Made by a program: the position numbers and the translations under genes. From an uncultured Rhodospirillales bacterium (GTDB taxonomy: Bacteria > Pseudomonadota > Alphaproteobacteria > ATCC43930 > CGMCC-115725), in the NCBI GenBank assembly GCA_903822185.1, contig CAIJOA010000014.1, positions 62,001 through 126,000 on the forward strand: a stretch of 64,000 bases of DNA, given 5' to 3'. This document shows positions 1 through 8,042 of this stretch, one piece after another (positions within the stretch are counted from its first letter, which is position 1; the number at the start of each line of letters is the position of its first letter). Below the pieces are notes generated by a model. That model was not told the DNA's origin. It was given only the letters and a program-made list of their open reading frames with translations, and searched no databases.

Positions 1-729
1 CGGCGGGTCGGTGGCCGGTGGGTCTTTGGCAGGCGGGTCTGAAGGCGCGGGGGCTGCCGGCTCTTTCGCTGCGGAATTATCTGCGGGTTTTGACGGCGCT
101 GCCGCCGCCGGGGCGTCATCCGCGGGCTTGGGCGTATCGGTCGCCGCTACCGGTGCCGGGGCGGCTGGTTTCGGCGCCTCTTTGGCGTCGGCCTTTGCTT
201 TGTCCGCGTCCTTGGCGGCTTTGTCTTTGGACGCGTCTGTCTTATCGGCCGGCAACGCCGCACCATAATCGGGCACGATACGCGCCTGCTTGCCGGTGAT
301 GACCAGAACCTTCTGGCCGATGGCGATTGGTTTGGGTTCGCGCTGCGTCACCGAGATCAGATCGCCGTTCGGCTGGCGCACGATATATTCCCAGCCGGTC
401 GTGTCGCCCGTGGCGTGTTCGATCGTGGTCCCGACGAGGCTGCCGATGACGCCGCCGGCAACCGCACCCAACGCCGTCTGCGCGCCGCTGACGTCCGGTT
501 GCGCACCAAGGATGCCGCCGGCCGCCGCGCCCGTGACCGCGCCGACGGTGCCGTCGGCGCTAATCTTCACTTCGCGAAAGCCGATGACGGTGCCTGGCTC
601 GACCTTGTTGGCCTGCTGAACGGCGCCAGCCGAATAGGTGTCGGGGGAATAGCTGGGCTGGCAGCCGAACAGGGCGGCGGCTGTAACCGCCAGCAAGCCG
701 CACCGGATAAATTGCTGTATCGCAAGCAT
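1..729 (-). CDS. Glycine-zipper outer-membrane lipoprotein (C-terminus beyond window)
   Basis: The reading frame is open from an ATG at 729 to the left edge without a stop, so the C-terminus is missing. The start MLAIQQFIRCGLLAVTAAAL followed by FGC reads as a lipoprotein signal with a lipobox (LFGC, lipidated Cys23). Residues about 55-100 carry alternating Gly/Ala blocks (GAVTGAAAGGILGAQ and GAVAGGVIGSLVGTTI), the glycine-zipper pattern of the SlyB/17-kDa antigen family. A small beta-type domain follows (WEYIVRQPNGDLISVTQ). From about residue 155 the protein becomes an Ala/Pro/Lys/Asp-rich low-complexity tail that runs off the window, so it is longer than ordinary SlyB proteins of about 155 residues. 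The role is probably outer-membrane stabilisation; the tail is of unknown use and might span the periplasm or contact peptidoglycan. Confidence 0.8.
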   Translation of the reverse strand, partial: MLAIQQFIRCGLLAVTAAALFGCQPSYSPDTYSAGAVQQANKVEPGTVIGFREVKISADGTVGAVTGAAAGGILGAQPDVSGAQTALGAVAGGVIGSLVGTTIEHATGDTTGWEYIVRQPNGDLISVTQREPKPIAIGQKVLVITGKQARIVPDYGAALPADKTDASKDKAAKDADKAKADAKEAPKPAAPAPVAATDTPKPADDAPAAAAPSKPADNSAAKEPAAPAPSDPPAKDPPATDPP

Positions 730-793
730 GTACGGACAAGCCTAGCGGCTTTTAATCCCCACGCAAGAGAGCCCGGCCCAGAGAGGCCGGCCT

Positions 794-1189
794 TTAGGCG
801 TTGCCGACGGCCCGCCGGATAGTCTCGACGAGTAGATCGTTCGCGGCCGGCTTTTCGAAATAAGCGAGCACGTTCAATTCCATGGCACGGTCGCGCATGT
901 CGCGCTTGTCGCAGCCGCTCATCATCACGACCGGAAGATCCAGCTTGTCGCCCTTGCTCGCGAGGAAGCTGAGGCCGCTCATGCCGGGCAGGTTATGGTC
1001 GAGGATCAGACAACCGCGCGCGTGTGGTTTGTGATCGCGTTCGTAGGATTCGACCGAATCATGTTCTTCGACATTGAGGCCGTATGATTCGAACAGGAAC
1101 TTCAGCGAATCGCGCATCGCTTCATCGTCATCGACGACAATAACCCAAGGCGTTTCGGCAGCGGATGAAGAAAAAAAATCGGGCGACAT
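794..1189 (-). CDS. Single-domain (CheY/FixJ-type) response regulator
   Basis: This 131-residue protein is a receiver domain with no output domain. Visible receiver residues are the acidic cluster Asp20-Asp21-Asp22 (VVDDDEAMRDSL), the phosphoacceptor Asp64 in LILDHNLPGMSG, the switch Ser91 (VVMMSGC), Tyr110 and the conserved Lys113 (YFEKPA). LPGMSG and the FEKPA motif resemble FixJ-type receivers. It should accept phosphate from a histidine kinase, which is not present in the window, and act by protein contact. Its ATG overlaps the stop of the preceding small gene by one base (TGATG), so the two are probably translated together. Confidence 0.9.
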   Translation of the reverse strand: MSPDFFSSSAAETPWVIVVDDDEAMRDSLKFLFESYGLNVEEHDSVESYERDHKPHARGCLILDHNLPGMSGLSFLASKGDKLDLPVVMMSGCDKRDMRDRAMELNVLAYFEKPAANDLLVETIRRAVGNA

Positions 1190-1398
1190 CAGTTATATCC
1201 CCAGCCCATCGTCTCGATGGCGTTGGCAGTTGCCGAGGTCGAGAGCGCGCTGCTTTGCAAATCGAGCTGCATCTCGGAACCGCGGACGAGGGCCATCACG
1301 ATCACGCAGGCACCTAAAATGGTCGCCATGGCGGTCATGCCCTCATTTAGTTTCGCGCAGACTCGATTGAGCTTCTGCGCAAGGTCGGCGAAATTCAT
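1189..1398 (-). CDS. Small single-pass membrane protein, unknown function
   Basis: A 69-residue protein with one clear hydrophobic segment at about residues 20-40 (MTAMATILGACVIVMALVRG), flanked by a polar N-terminal helix (FADLAQKLNRVCAKLNEG) and a polar tail ending in Gly-Trp-Gly-Tyr-Asn. I recognise no family. Its stop overlaps the start of the receiver-domain gene by one base, and it begins 3 bases after the preceding small gene ends, so all three probably share one transcript. A small membrane partner of the response regulator is possible but is inference from position only. Confidence 0.6.
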   Translation of the reverse strand: MNFADLAQKLNRVCAKLNEGMTAMATILGACVIVMALVRGSEMQLDLQSSALSTSATANAIETMGWGYN

Positions 1399-1401
1399 GG
1401 T

Positions 1402-1560
1402 TCAGGCGGCTTCTTGCTGTGCCTGCATGTCGAAGTCGGCGAAGGTCTCGCCGAGCGCAAGCTCGCCGTCGGCCGTCACGGTTAACACTTGGTTAACGAT
1501 GGCGTCTTCGGTCGCGGCGCAAAAAGCGGGGACGGGAAGGGTGAAAAGCTGGGCGGTCAT
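1402..1560 (-). CDS. Small acidic hypothetical protein (52 aa)
   Basis: I chose the ATG at 1560 because a good ribosome-binding site (AAGGAAG) sits 7 bases upstream. An upstream in-frame ATG at 1626 lacks one and adds a stretch of unrelated look. The 52-residue product has a hydrophobic and aromatic start (MTAQLFTLPVPAFC), a middle that could form beta strands (VNQVLTVTADGEL) and an acidic end (FADFDMQAQQEAA). It is the first gene of the probable three-gene unit ending with the receiver domain. No family recognised. Confidence 0.5.
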   Translation of the reverse strand: MTAQLFTLPVPAFCAATEDAIVNQVLTVTADGELALGETFADFDMQAQQEAA

Positions 1561-1725
1561 TTTGGCTTCCTTTTCGGCGCGAGCAAATTTGGGCATCGCC
1601 GATGAAGCGAAATTAGGCCGATCCAACTCCCGAAATAATTCGGTTTAGTACGTAGATAAGAGGTCGTTACCGCCCCACTTTGCGGCATTTCCGGGGCAAA
1701 TACCCTTATTTGCGGATTTTGCAGA

Positions 1726-2724
1726 TCAGCCGAGTGTCGGGTCGAGGATGATTTTCCCGGTCGCGGGCGAGGATTCGACCAGCCGATGCGCCTCGACCGC
1801 TTGGCTCAGGGGCATCACCTGCTCAACCAGCACCTTCATTTTACCTTGGGCGGCGGCTTCCAGGGCGGGCAGCGCGTCCTCGTTGCGGCTTTGCGGGCTG
1901 CCGAAGATCGAGATGCGGTGGTCATAGACGTGGAAGAAATTCACCGGGACGATCGGCCCGCCATGCGCGCCTGCTGTCACCAGCCGCCCGTCGAAGCCCA
2001 GCGCCTCGATGGCTGCCGCGGTGGTCTCGGGATTGGCGATGTTATCATAGACGATGTCGAGGCCCTTGCCGCCCGTGAGGCGCGTCGCCTCGGTCTTAAG
2101 GTCCGACGTCTTGTAGTTGATGGCGTAATCGGCGCCGAGATCGAGACCGATCTGCGCGCGGTCGTCCGATCCGGCACAGGCGATCACCGTCGCGCCCAGA
2201 TTCTTGGCCGTCTGAATCCCGATCGAGCCGAGATTGCCGGCGGCGCCCATCACTAGAACGGTTTCGCCGGCTTTGATCTTGCCCAGATGGACGAGGAGAT
2301 TCCACGCGACCGGTGCATGGCGTGCGATGACACAGGCATCGGCATAGGAAACGCCCTTCGGCACGACGCAGGTTAGCCAGGCCGGCGCGACCGTGTATTG
2401 CGCGTTGCCCCCCCAGCATTGAATGCCGAACATGTTGCGATGGCCGAGATTCTGGAAAACCGCGACGGTATCGCCGACCTTGCGGTCGGTAACGCCCGGC
2501 CCGACTTCGGTGACGATGCCGACCGGATCGACACCACCGACATGCGGCGGCTGCACTTTGCGATGGGGCTGTTTCCCGGCGCGGGTCGCACAATCGAGGA
2601 CGCGGTTGACCGAACAGGCATGGACCTCGATCTTGATCTCGCCAGGCCCCGGCGAGGGCTCAGGCACGTCTTCGTAACGCAACACATCGGGCGGACCGAA
2701 TTCGCGGTAGATCATCGCTTTCAT
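1726..2724 (-). CDS. Zinc-independent medium-chain dehydrogenase/reductase (quinone oxidoreductase type)
   Basis: This 332-residue MDR enzyme has an N-terminal GroES-like domain (FGPPDVLRYEDVPEPSPGPG) and a Rossmann domain around residues 150-280 with the nucleotide-binding motif VLVMGAAGNLGSIGIQTAK. The catalytic-zinc Cys of classical alcohol dehydrogenases is absent, which fits NADPH:quinone oxidoreductase or enoyl-reductase relatives. The ATG at 2724 has GAGGAAG upstream. It begins 14 bases after the Rieske oxygenase gene at 2739 ends and is very likely co-transcribed with it. In this setting it may reduce a quinone or enone intermediate of the aromatic pathway, or supply reducing power, but the substrate cannot be read from the sequence. 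Confidence 0.85.
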   Translation of the reverse strand: MKAMIYREFGPPDVLRYEDVPEPSPGPGEIKIEVHACSVNRVLDCATRAGKQPHRKVQPPHVGGVDPVGIVTEVGPGVTDRKVGDTVAVFQNLGHRNMFGIQCWGGNAQYTVAPAWLTCVVPKGVSYADACVIARHAPVAWNLLVHLGKIKAGETVLVMGAAGNLGSIGIQTAKNLGATVIACAGSDDRAQIGLDLGADYAINYKTSDLKTEATRLTGGKGLDIVYDNIANPETTAAAIEALGFDGRLVTAGAHGGPIVPVNFFHVYDHRISIFGSPQSRNEDALPALEAAAQGKMKVLVEQVMPLSQAVEAHRLVESSPATGKIILDPTLG

Positions 2725-2738
2725 GACGGCTTCCTCGG

Positions 2739-3881
2739 TTAGCTGTCGGCGAGTTCGCGCTGGGCGACGATGTAATCGCTTTCTTTCAGCGTAATCTCGA
2801 ACGAAAGCCCTTTTTCCTCGGCTGGATCACGCATTACGCCCAGCGGATCTTTTCCCGCGGCGACAAGGTCGATCGATTCGCGCAGTTTCTTCCGCAGGAT
2901 GATGATGCCGCGATCGGATTCGGCGAGATGTTCTTTGGTGCGGTCGGTGATGACGCCCTGGGTTTCCTGGGCGACGCGATCCTGTTCCATCGACGGAATG
3001 TTCCAGTAACCGTCCTGCTCGCGCGGATAGATGCCCGGCTTCTTGTCGCTAAAGCCTTTGGTCTGCAATTCATAGACGGCTTCCGGCGTCGGGTGGAACC
3101 GGACCCAGAAGCTGTAGGTCAGGTTGTCATCGATCGGCACGCGGATGCGCATGTCGTGACTCGGCAGCATGCCCGCGCGCGGCGTCGTCGAAATGCGCGA
3201 ATGGGCCGGCAGGACGAAATGGATGATCCGATCCGGCAGGCTCGGCATCTTGAGGATACATTTGAAGCCATAGGGCCGGTCTTCATACTCGTATCCTTCC
3301 GGCGTCTTCATCGCCATGTGCGGATAGACGCTCGCATGAAGAAACGGCAGATGCGGCAGGTCGGCGCCGTTCTCGGCCTTTTGCAGCCAGTTGCAGAAAT
3401 CCTCGTCGCACCCGACGACGCGCTTGCCGTCCTGACGTTCCAGCACGTCGTAGCGCGGCAGGATCGGCGCGGGCTGCGGTCCGATATAGACGAAGACAAA
3501 TCCGCCCAAATCTTCTGCCGGATAACCGCCGGTGCGGACGCGGTCTTTATAGGTATTGCCGGGACGTTCGGCGGGTTGCTCGAGGCATTTGCCGGTCGGA
3601 TCGAACAGCCAGCCGTGATAACAGCAGCGCAGCCCATCTTTTTCGACGCGGCCATATTCGAGCGAGGTCAGACGATGCGGACACAACAGGTCGAGCATCG
3701 CCGGCTTGCCCGAGGGCAAACGGAAGAGAACGAAATCCTGGCCCAGCAGCCGGACCTTTGTGGGCGTGTCTTTGACATGCTCGCTGAACTGGATCGGCCA
3801 CCAATAGCGCCGCAGCATCTCACCGCCTGGCGTGCCGGGGCCGCATTCGGTCATCAGCTTATTTTCTTCGGCGCTGAGCAT
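2739..3881 (-). CDS. Rieske non-heme iron oxygenase, phthalate 4,5-dioxygenase/LigXa-like alpha subunit
   Basis: A 380-residue ring-hydroxylating oxygenase subunit. The Rieske [2Fe-2S] ligands are Cys67-Pro-His69 and Cys86-x2-His89 (CPHR then CCYHGW). The mononuclear iron site is Asp174, His177 and His182 in NGADLPHLPFLH. The start at 3881 has the ribosome-binding site GGGAGAG; a longer frame to 3980 would add an Arg-rich stretch with no homology look. The closest type is the single-component oxygenase of phthalate 4,5-dioxygenase, vanillate and 5,5'-dehydrodivanillate demethylases. Such enzymes need a separate flavin/[2Fe-2S] reductase, which I do not see in the window. It is followed by the MDR gene and preceded by the dihydroxyphthalate decarboxylase-like gene, which supports an aromatic carboxylic acid pathway. 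Confidence 0.88.
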   Translation of the reverse strand: MLSAEENKLMTECGPGTPGGEMLRRYWWPIQFSEHVKDTPTKVRLLGQDFVLFRLPSGKPAMLDLLCPHRLTSLEYGRVEKDGLRCCYHGWLFDPTGKCLEQPAERPGNTYKDRVRTGGYPAEDLGGFVFVYIGPQPAPILPRYDVLERQDGKRVVGCDEDFCNWLQKAENGADLPHLPFLHASVYPHMAMKTPEGYEYEDRPYGFKCILKMPSLPDRIIHFVLPAHSRISTTPRAGMLPSHDMRIRVPIDDNLTYSFWVRFHPTPEAVYELQTKGFSDKKPGIYPREQDGYWNIPSMEQDRVAQETQGVITDRTKEHLAESDRGIIILRKKLRESIDLVAAGKDPLGVMRDPAEEKGLSFEITLKESDYIVAQRELADS

Positions 3882-3943
3882 GGTTTCTCTCCCTCGACGT
3901 CTGCCGCCAGCTTTAACGCGGCTGCACGGCCTTTTCCACCGCA

Positions 3944-3969
3944 GGCGGGCGCCCGAAAGGACGCCCGCC
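3944..3969 (-). terminator. Hairpin between decarboxylase-like and Rieske genes
   Basis: GGCGGGCG (3944-3951) pairs perfectly with CGCCCGCC (3962-3969) around a 10-base loop. It begins 24 bases past the stop of the decarboxylase-like gene on the minus strand. There is no clean T run after it, so it may act as a partial terminator or mRNA stabiliser inside the cluster rather than a full stop. Confidence 0.5.
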
Positions 3970-3993
3970 CCCAATGGCAATAAGAGCCAACGA

Positions 3994-5226
3994 TCAGAAG
4001 TTGAATTTGATCGGGTGGATCTTCGGCAACGGCAATTCCAACTCGAACGCTTCCTTGGGGAAGAGATCGGTCAGTTGCGGCCGCGGCCCGGTCAGCACTT
4101 GGTCATGCACATACCCGACCAGCGTATCGTAATTGCGCTTATTGAGATCGCTGAGACCGTATTCCCACGCGTCTTCACCCAGCAGCGCACGCTCTTCTTC
4201 CCAATAGGTGTGGGCAAAGGCGAGCGGTACGTTGCGCGGATTGGCGAGACGGCGATAGCCGAGTTGCTTGGCCTCCTCGAAAGCATTGGTCAGGCTTTCG
4301 ACCACCCACGGATATTTCGCGACGATCTCGGTCGGGATCGTCGTCACGTGCATGATCGGGAAGAAACCGGTGCGCTTGTAGTAGTCGATCTCGGTCTGTT
4401 TGTAGTTGGGCCACAGCCGGGCGATGCGCTGGTCGCCGCGCGCATGAGCCTCGTTGACGTTCGGCAGGATGACCGCGTCGAGTTCGCCGGTCAGGACCAT
4501 TTCCTCGACGTCCTTGCCCTTGGGCAGAACGGTGATGCGGGTGCTGGCCGGGGCCTGTTCCGAGGCTTCGTCCGGGTCCTGGATGAACCAGTTGATCGAG
4601 CTGGTCGGCGCGCCGCCCTCGGCGAGATAACCGCGCATCCAATAAGCCGCGGCGGCGCCGATGCTACGGCAGCCGACATTCTTGCCGTTGAGATCGGCCG
4701 GACCGCTGATGCCTTTCGACGCGTTGACATAGATGAAACCGTGCCGAAAGCGGCGGTGCAGAAACACCGGGATGGCGGTGATGTCCTCGCGGCCGTGGGC
4801 CTTCTGCACGACGTAATGGCCGCCGTTGAATTCGTTGATGTCGCAAGCCTTGCCGCCGGCGACATGGTCGTGGATCGAGCGCGTTCCGGGATAGGCGCCG
4901 AGAACCAACTCGATGCCCTTCGCCTGAACCGTGCCGTCCTGCAGCGCGCGCACGCTGTCATAGGCGCCGGTCAGCATGGTGAGGCGCAATTTGCCGGCGA
5001 TGCGAGGTGCGCGTTTCGGCGCGGCCTGCTTGGCTTTGCGCGCGGCAGGACGGTCTGCAGCGGCGCGTGACGTTTTCTTGGCGGCCTTTTTCGTGATTTT
5101 TTTCACGACCTTTTTCGGGGCCGGAATTTTCTTGGCGATCTTCTTCGCAATCGTCTTTTTCGCGATTATCTTCTTCGCGCTTTTTTTCGCGACCGTTTTT
5201 TTCTTTGCTTTCTTCTTCGCCGCCAT
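3994..5226 (-). CDS. 4,5-dihydroxyphthalate decarboxylase-like (periplasmic-binding-fold) protein with Lys/Ala-rich histone-like N-terminal tail
   Basis: The 410-residue product has two parts. Residues 2 to about 77 are a tail of short Lys-Lys-Ala units with 24 lysines in the first 51 residues (for example AKKKAKKKTVAKKSAKK), like histone H1 or AlgP tails. From residue 79 (GKLRLTMLTGAYDSVRALQ) it reads as the Pht5-type 4,5-dihydroxyphthalate decarboxylase family, whose fold is that of solute-binding proteins. There is no signal peptide, so the product should be cytoplasmic. The ATG at 5226 has AAAGAGGG 5 bases upstream, and no credible start lies between tail and domain. Position inside a Rieske/TctABC cluster supports a role with aromatic dicarboxylates. 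The tail is not expected in the family and its role is unknown. Confidence 0.72.
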   Translation of the reverse strand: MAAKKKAKKKTVAKKSAKKIIAKKTIAKKIAKKIPAPKKVVKKITKKAAKKTSRAAADRPAARKAKQAAPKRAPRIAGKLRLTMLTGAYDSVRALQDGTVQAKGIELVLGAYPGTRSIHDHVAGGKACDINEFNGGHYVVQKAHGREDITAIPVFLHRRFRHGFIYVNASKGISGPADLNGKNVGCRSIGAAAAYWMRGYLAEGGAPTSSINWFIQDPDEASEQAPASTRITVLPKGKDVEEMVLTGELDAVILPNVNEAHARGDQRIARLWPNYKQTEIDYYKRTGFFPIMHVTTIPTEIVAKYPWVVESLTNAFEEAKQLGYRRLANPRNVPLAFAHTYWEEERALLGEDAWEYGLSDLNKRNYDTLVGYVHDQVLTGPRPQLTDLFPKEAFELELPLPKIHPIKFNF

Positions 5227-5351
5227 AGTGCCCTCTTTAAAACCGGATGGAATGACGGCGTCAGATTGATCCGAAAACGCCGGAGTGGGAAGTGTTCTTG
5301 CGCTTAAAATTGCCCAGTGGGCGACCGCTGTGCGTCGCGGTGCTTAAGGCT

Positions 5352-5377
5352 GGGGCAGCATGATCGGGTGCTGCCCC
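5352..5377 (-). other. Second hairpin downstream of tctC
   Basis: GGGGCAGCA (5352-5360) and TGCTGCCCC (5369-5377) form a perfect 9-bp stem with an 8-base loop, about 20 bases beyond the first hairpin. With that one it makes a tandem terminator or an RNA-stabilising 3' end for the transporter operon. It could equally lie in the leader of the decarboxylase-like gene that starts at 5226. Confidence 0.45.
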
Positions 5378-5397
5378 GCCGGGATGAAAATAGATAG

Positions 5398-5428
5398 CCG
5401 TCGCGCCCTTTTAGCGGCGGCGCGACGG
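5398..5428 (-). terminator. Probable terminator of the tct operon
   Basis: CCGTCGCGCC (5398-5407) pairs perfectly over 10 bp with GGCGCGACGG (5419-5428), loop 11 bases, starting 8 bases past the tctC stop codon. Only a weak pyrimidine tract follows on the minus strand. Confidence 0.6.
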
Positions 5429-5436
5429 CGGTTGTC

Positions 5437-6405
5437 TTACTGTGGTTCGATGCCGGCCGCTTTGACCAAGGTGCCCCAACGCGGCAGCTCGGCTTTCAGC
5501 CGCGCATCGGCTTCCTTGCTGGTGTCGTGCTGCGGGATCGAGGCGACGCTTTCGAGGAATTTCGCGGTTTCGGGCATCGCGTCGATCTGCAGGAAATATC
5601 CTTGCAGCTTATCGACGATCGGCTGCGGCGTGCCTTTCGGCAGATAGGCCGCCCACCACGGGCTGAATTCATAATTCGGCACGCCCGCTTCCTGCATCGT
5701 CGGCGTGTCGGGCAGGGTCGGAATGCGTTCCTTGGTCGTCAGCGCCAGCGCCTTGAGCTGACCCTGCTTGATCTGGCCCGCGCCGAAGGTGCCATCGACG
5801 ATCATGAAATCCAGCGTGCCTTCGATGATGTCGCGCATCGCATCGGGTGTCGCCTTGTAGGAGACGCCCTTGGCTTCGACGCCGGCGATCTGCTTGTAAT
5901 ATTCGGTCGAAAGCTGCGCCGTCTGGTTGGTGTAGCCGTAGAGATTGTCTTTCTTCTTCTTCAGAAAGGCGGTCATCTCGGCGACCGTGTTGATCGGCGA
6001 TTTCGGCGAGACGACCATGACGAAGGCGATCTGGGCGAAGGACGCGACCGGCACGAAGTCTTTGATCGTATCGAACGGCAGATCTTTGAACAGGAAGCGG
6101 CTGCCGGCCATGTTCGAATTGGCCGAGAACAAAATCGTGTAGCCGTCGGGTTTCGCTTCAAAGACCGAGCGCAGGGCGATATTGCCGGTGGCGCCGGGCT
6201 TGTTATCGACGATCACCGGCTGCTTGGCGACCTTTTCGAGCTGCTGGGTGAAATAGCGCGCCAGGATGTCGGCGCCGCTGCCGGCGGCAAATCCGAGCGA
6301 CACATGGATCGGACGATCGGGATAGCTGTCCTGGGCCGACGCGGTGCCCGCCAGTGCGGTAAGGCCGATAAGCCCAAGAGCGAAACGCTGCCAAAGTTTT
6401 TTCAT
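5437..6405 (-). CDS. tctC: Tripartite tricarboxylate transporter substrate-binding protein (Bug/TctC family)
   Basis: A 322-residue periplasmic binding protein. The start at 6405 has the ribosome-binding site GGGAGGAAAA; an upstream in-frame start at 6438 lacks one. The signal peptide is MKKLWQRFALGLIGLTALAG followed by TASAQ, with the mature protein starting near DSYPDRPIHVSLGFAAGSGA, typical of Bug proteins. Conserved features seen are PGATGNIA in the first lobe and the TPTMQEAGVPNYEFSPWWA region. It follows tctA in the order tctB-tctA-tctC. In aromatic-acid degraders, TctC homologues such as TphC bind terephthalate or similar acids. The neighbouring Rieske and decarboxylase genes suggest an aromatic di- or tricarboxylate ligand here, which is inference. 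Confidence 0.9.
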   Translation of the reverse strand: MKKLWQRFALGLIGLTALAGTASAQDSYPDRPIHVSLGFAAGSGADILARYFTQQLEKVAKQPVIVDNKPGATGNIALRSVFEAKPDGYTILFSANSNMAGSRFLFKDLPFDTIKDFVPVASFAQIAFVMVVSPKSPINTVAEMTAFLKKKKDNLYGYTNQTAQLSTEYYKQIAGVEAKGVSYKATPDAMRDIIEGTLDFMIVDGTFGAGQIKQGQLKALALTTKERIPTLPDTPTMQEAGVPNYEFSPWWAAYLPKGTPQPIVDKLQGYFLQIDAMPETAKFLESVASIPQHDTSKEADARLKAELPRWGTLVKAAGIEPQ

Positions 6406-6474
6406 GAAATTTTCCTCCCGATCGTCGGTATGCGGCATGGCCGCTTGTTCTGAATAGTTTATGCGAAGGCCGAA

Positions 6475-6515
6475 GGCTTGGGAAGCTGCCGCACGCTGCG
6501 GCGGCCGTCCAAGCC
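6475..6515 (-). other. Nested inverted repeat in the tctA-tctC gap
   Basis: GGCTTGG (6475-6481) pairs with CCAAGCC (6509-6515), and inside it GCCGC (6488-6492) pairs with GCGGC (6498-6502). The structure begins 1 base after the tctA stop codon. Intergenic hairpins before binding-protein genes often protect the upstream message end or give differential expression of the binding protein; this is inferred from position. Confidence 0.4.
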
Positions 6516-6516
6516 G

Positions 6517-8040
6517 TTATTCATGCGCGTCGGCGGGGATCGCGATGGGCGGCTTGGTCTTTCGGATACGCACCCATATCTGCGCCGCGATCAGCAGCAC
6601 GCACAGCGTGATGAAAATCGCGCTGATCGGCCGCTCGACGAAGGTGAAGATATCGCCCCGCGAAATCGTCATCGCCCGGCGGAAATTTTCCTCGAGGCGC
6701 GGTCCCAACACGAAGCCCAGCAGAATGGGCGCCGGCTCGAAGCGCAGCATCAGCAGCAGATACCCGAAGACGCCAAAGCCCAGTGTCACGACAACGTCGA
6801 ACAAGGTATTCTTGGCGGCGAAAACACCGATGCAGATGAAGAACAAAGCGCTGGGGAACAAGTACCGGTAGGGCACCATCAGCAGCTTTACCCAGATGCC
6901 GATCATCGGCACGTTGAGGAAGATCAGCATCAGATTGCCGATCCAAAAGCTGGCGATCAGGCCCCAGAACATGTCCGGATGCTCGACGATCAGGCGCGGC
7001 CCCGGCGTGATGCCGTGAATGATCAAGGCGCCCAGCAGCAGCGCCATCACCGCGTCGCCGGGAATTCCCAGGCTCATAGTCGGAATGAAATCGCCCTGGA
7101 CCGACGAATGGGTCGATGCCTCGGGCGCGGCGACGCCTTCGATCGCGCCGTGGCCGAATTTCTCGGGATTTTTCGAGACTTTCTTTTCGACAGCATAAGC
7201 GACGAACGAGGCGATCGTCGGGCCGGTGCCGGGAATGAGCGAACAGAGGCTGCCGATCAGCGTGCCGCGCAGAATCGGAAACGCGGCTTTCTTCATGTCG
7301 GCCTTGCTGGGCCGCAGATCGCTGACGCCTAGCTTGGCGTATGTCGCATCGATCGGCACGGTGTTGTTGACGCTGCGCAGGAACTCGGCGATGCCGAAAA
7401 GACCTAGCGACAAGGCGACCAGCTCGACGCCGTCATCCAGATCGAGAATGCCGAAGGTAAAGCGCTCGATGCCGGTATTGGCATCCTGGCCGACGAGGCC
7501 TAGCAGCAGCCCGAAGATCGTCATCGCCACGCCCTTGAGCGGCGAGCCCTTGGCGAGGGTCGATCCCGCGAGGAGTCCCAGCAGCATCAGCGCGCAGATC
7601 TCGGCCGAACCGAAGGAAAAGGCGATGCGCGCGATATAGGGCGCGGTGATGATCATCTGCATGATGCCGAAGGCCGCGCCGAACACCGCGCCCATCATGG
7701 TGATGCCCAGCGCCGTGCCGCCCTTGCCCTGCTTGGTCAGGGGAAAGCCGTCGAGACAGGTGACGGCATGTGGCGGATGACAGGGAAGGTTTAAAAGGAT
7801 CGAGCAGATCGCGCCGCCATATTGTGCGCCGTACGCCATGCCGGCGAGCATCAGGATCGCGCCGACCGGCTCGATGCCATAGGTCAGCGGCAACAGGATC
7901 GAGATCGCCGACAGCACGCCCATGCCGGGCAGCACCCCGACCAGATTGCCGGCCATGACGCCGATGAAGCACCACAACAGATTCTGCGGTTGAAGCGCGA
8001 CGCTGAAGCCGTGGATCAGATCAATAACGCCGGTATCCAT
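6517..8040 (-). CDS. tctA: Tripartite tricarboxylate transporter large membrane subunit TctA
   Basis: A 507-residue integral membrane protein with about 10-12 hydrophobic segments. Family motifs visible include the glycine-rich GVLPGMGVLSAISILLPLTY near the N-terminus and LIPGTGPTIASFVAYAVEKK with GHGAIEGVAAPEASTHS in the middle. The start at 8040 (MDTGVIDLIHGFSVALQPQN) is 2 bases after the tctB stop, so translation is probably coupled. Longer in-frame extensions read through tctB and were rejected. It should form the sodium- or proton-coupled permease with TctB, fed by the TctC protein encoded next. Confidence 0.93.
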   Translation of the reverse strand: MDTGVIDLIHGFSVALQPQNLLWCFIGVMAGNLVGVLPGMGVLSAISILLPLTYGIEPVGAILMLAGMAYGAQYGGAICSILLNLPCHPPHAVTCLDGFPLTKQGKGGTALGITMMGAVFGAAFGIMQMIITAPYIARIAFSFGSAEICALMLLGLLAGSTLAKGSPLKGVAMTIFGLLLGLVGQDANTGIERFTFGILDLDDGVELVALSLGLFGIAEFLRSVNNTVPIDATYAKLGVSDLRPSKADMKKAAFPILRGTLIGSLCSLIPGTGPTIASFVAYAVEKKVSKNPEKFGHGAIEGVAAPEASTHSSVQGDFIPTMSLGIPGDAVMALLLGALIIHGITPGPRLIVEHPDMFWGLIASFWIGNLMLIFLNVPMIGIWVKLLMVPYRYLFPSALFFICIGVFAAKNTLFDVVVTLGFGVFGYLLLMLRFEPAPILLGFVLGPRLEENFRRAMTISRGDIFTFVERPISAIFITLCVLLIAAQIWVRIRKTKPPIAIPADAHE

Positions 8041-8042
8041 GA

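Noticed and set aside
5056-5226. Lys/Ala-rich N-terminus as a separate histone-like gene or frameshift product
   Set aside because: There is no stop or start between tail and enzyme domain, and the reading frame is continuous, so I treat it as one fused protein.
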